Positions 5,772 through 5,808 of a stretch of DNA of 5,808 nt are shown piece by piece; the stretch's first letter is position 1; every line of letters begins with the position of its first letter. The position numbers and the translations under genes are program-made. The stretch lies in assembly GCA_003566505.1 (NCBI GenBank), contig PXDA01000038.1, positions 1 through 5,808 of the forward strand. Direction: 5' to 3'. Below the pieces are notes generated by a model. The model did no database searches, was not told where the DNA came from, and saw nothing but the letters and a program-made list of their open reading frames with translations. Source of the DNA: Mollicutes bacterium. GTDB lineage: Bacteria; Bacillota_I; Bacilli_A; RF39; UBA660.

Positions 5772-5808
5772 GTGGCAGTTTCGCAAGAGAAAAAAATTGA
5801 AGAAAAAC
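5772..5808 (+). CDS. Start of an unidentified gene (3' end beyond window)
   Basis: A GTG start eight bases after AAGGAGG opens a frame that runs off the window after 12 codons: MAVSQEKKIEEK. The visible residues are charged and helix-prone, and no signal peptide is apparent. Too little is present to name a family. It is 13 nt from the end of the broken thioredoxin-like gene on the same strand, so it is probably in the same operon. It does not look like the start of prfB, which often follows secA in Firmicutes. Confidence 0.6.
   Translation, partial: MAVSQEKKIEEK

Overview
The window is AT-rich, densely packed bacterial DNA from a low-GC Gram-positive lineage (Firmicutes/Bacillota). The evidence is a long-form hpf directly followed by secA, AGGAGG-type ribosome binding sites, an Agr-type quorum-sensing locus, and a SecA of the roughly 830-residue Bacilli type with a C-terminal SEC-C zinc motif. 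UGA serves as a stop (secA, agrB) and Trp is encoded by TGG, so the genetic code is standard and Mycoplasma-type recoding is excluded. A Bacilli/Erysipelotrichia-like or other AT-rich relative is possible, but the genus cannot be read from this sequence.

Positions 1-1763 hold an Agr system in an unusual layout. An AgrC-like sensor kinase gene (plus strand, 5' end at the window edge) converges on an agrB-agrD pair on the minus strand. AgrB keeps the His/Cys protease residues. The agrD gene is only 37 codons long and easily missed: its ATG overlaps the agrB stop (ATGA), it has a strong ribosome binding site inside agrB, and it encodes a typical pre-peptide ending in EEPPFPNE. The usual ring cysteine appears to be replaced by serine, which would give a lactone rather than a thiolactone signal. 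The agrD 3' end lies antisense to the agrC 3' end in exact codon register, so part of the signal and the tail of its likely receptor share the same base pairs. Expected logic: AgrB trims and cyclises AgrD, the peptide is exported, AgrC senses it and phosphorylates a LytTR-type response regulator. That regulator is not in the window and may lie upstream of agrC.

Positions 1764-1909 are a compact regulatory region between agrBD (leftward) and hpf (rightward). It holds TATAAT boxes on both strands inside an 8-bp inverted repeat, a 21-bp-period direct repeat GTTTAAAA, an extended -10 for hpf, and a possible 23-codon small ORF with a good ribosome binding site.

Positions 1910-5808 form a rightward operon-like run: hpf (long-form ribosome hibernation factor), secA (preprotein translocase ATPase), a membrane-anchored tandem thioredoxin-like gene whose second domain is broken by a frameshift at its CPFC site, and the first 12 codons of an unidentified gene starting with GTG. 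No rRNA, tRNA, CRISPR array, insertion sequence or convincing intrinsic terminator was seen.
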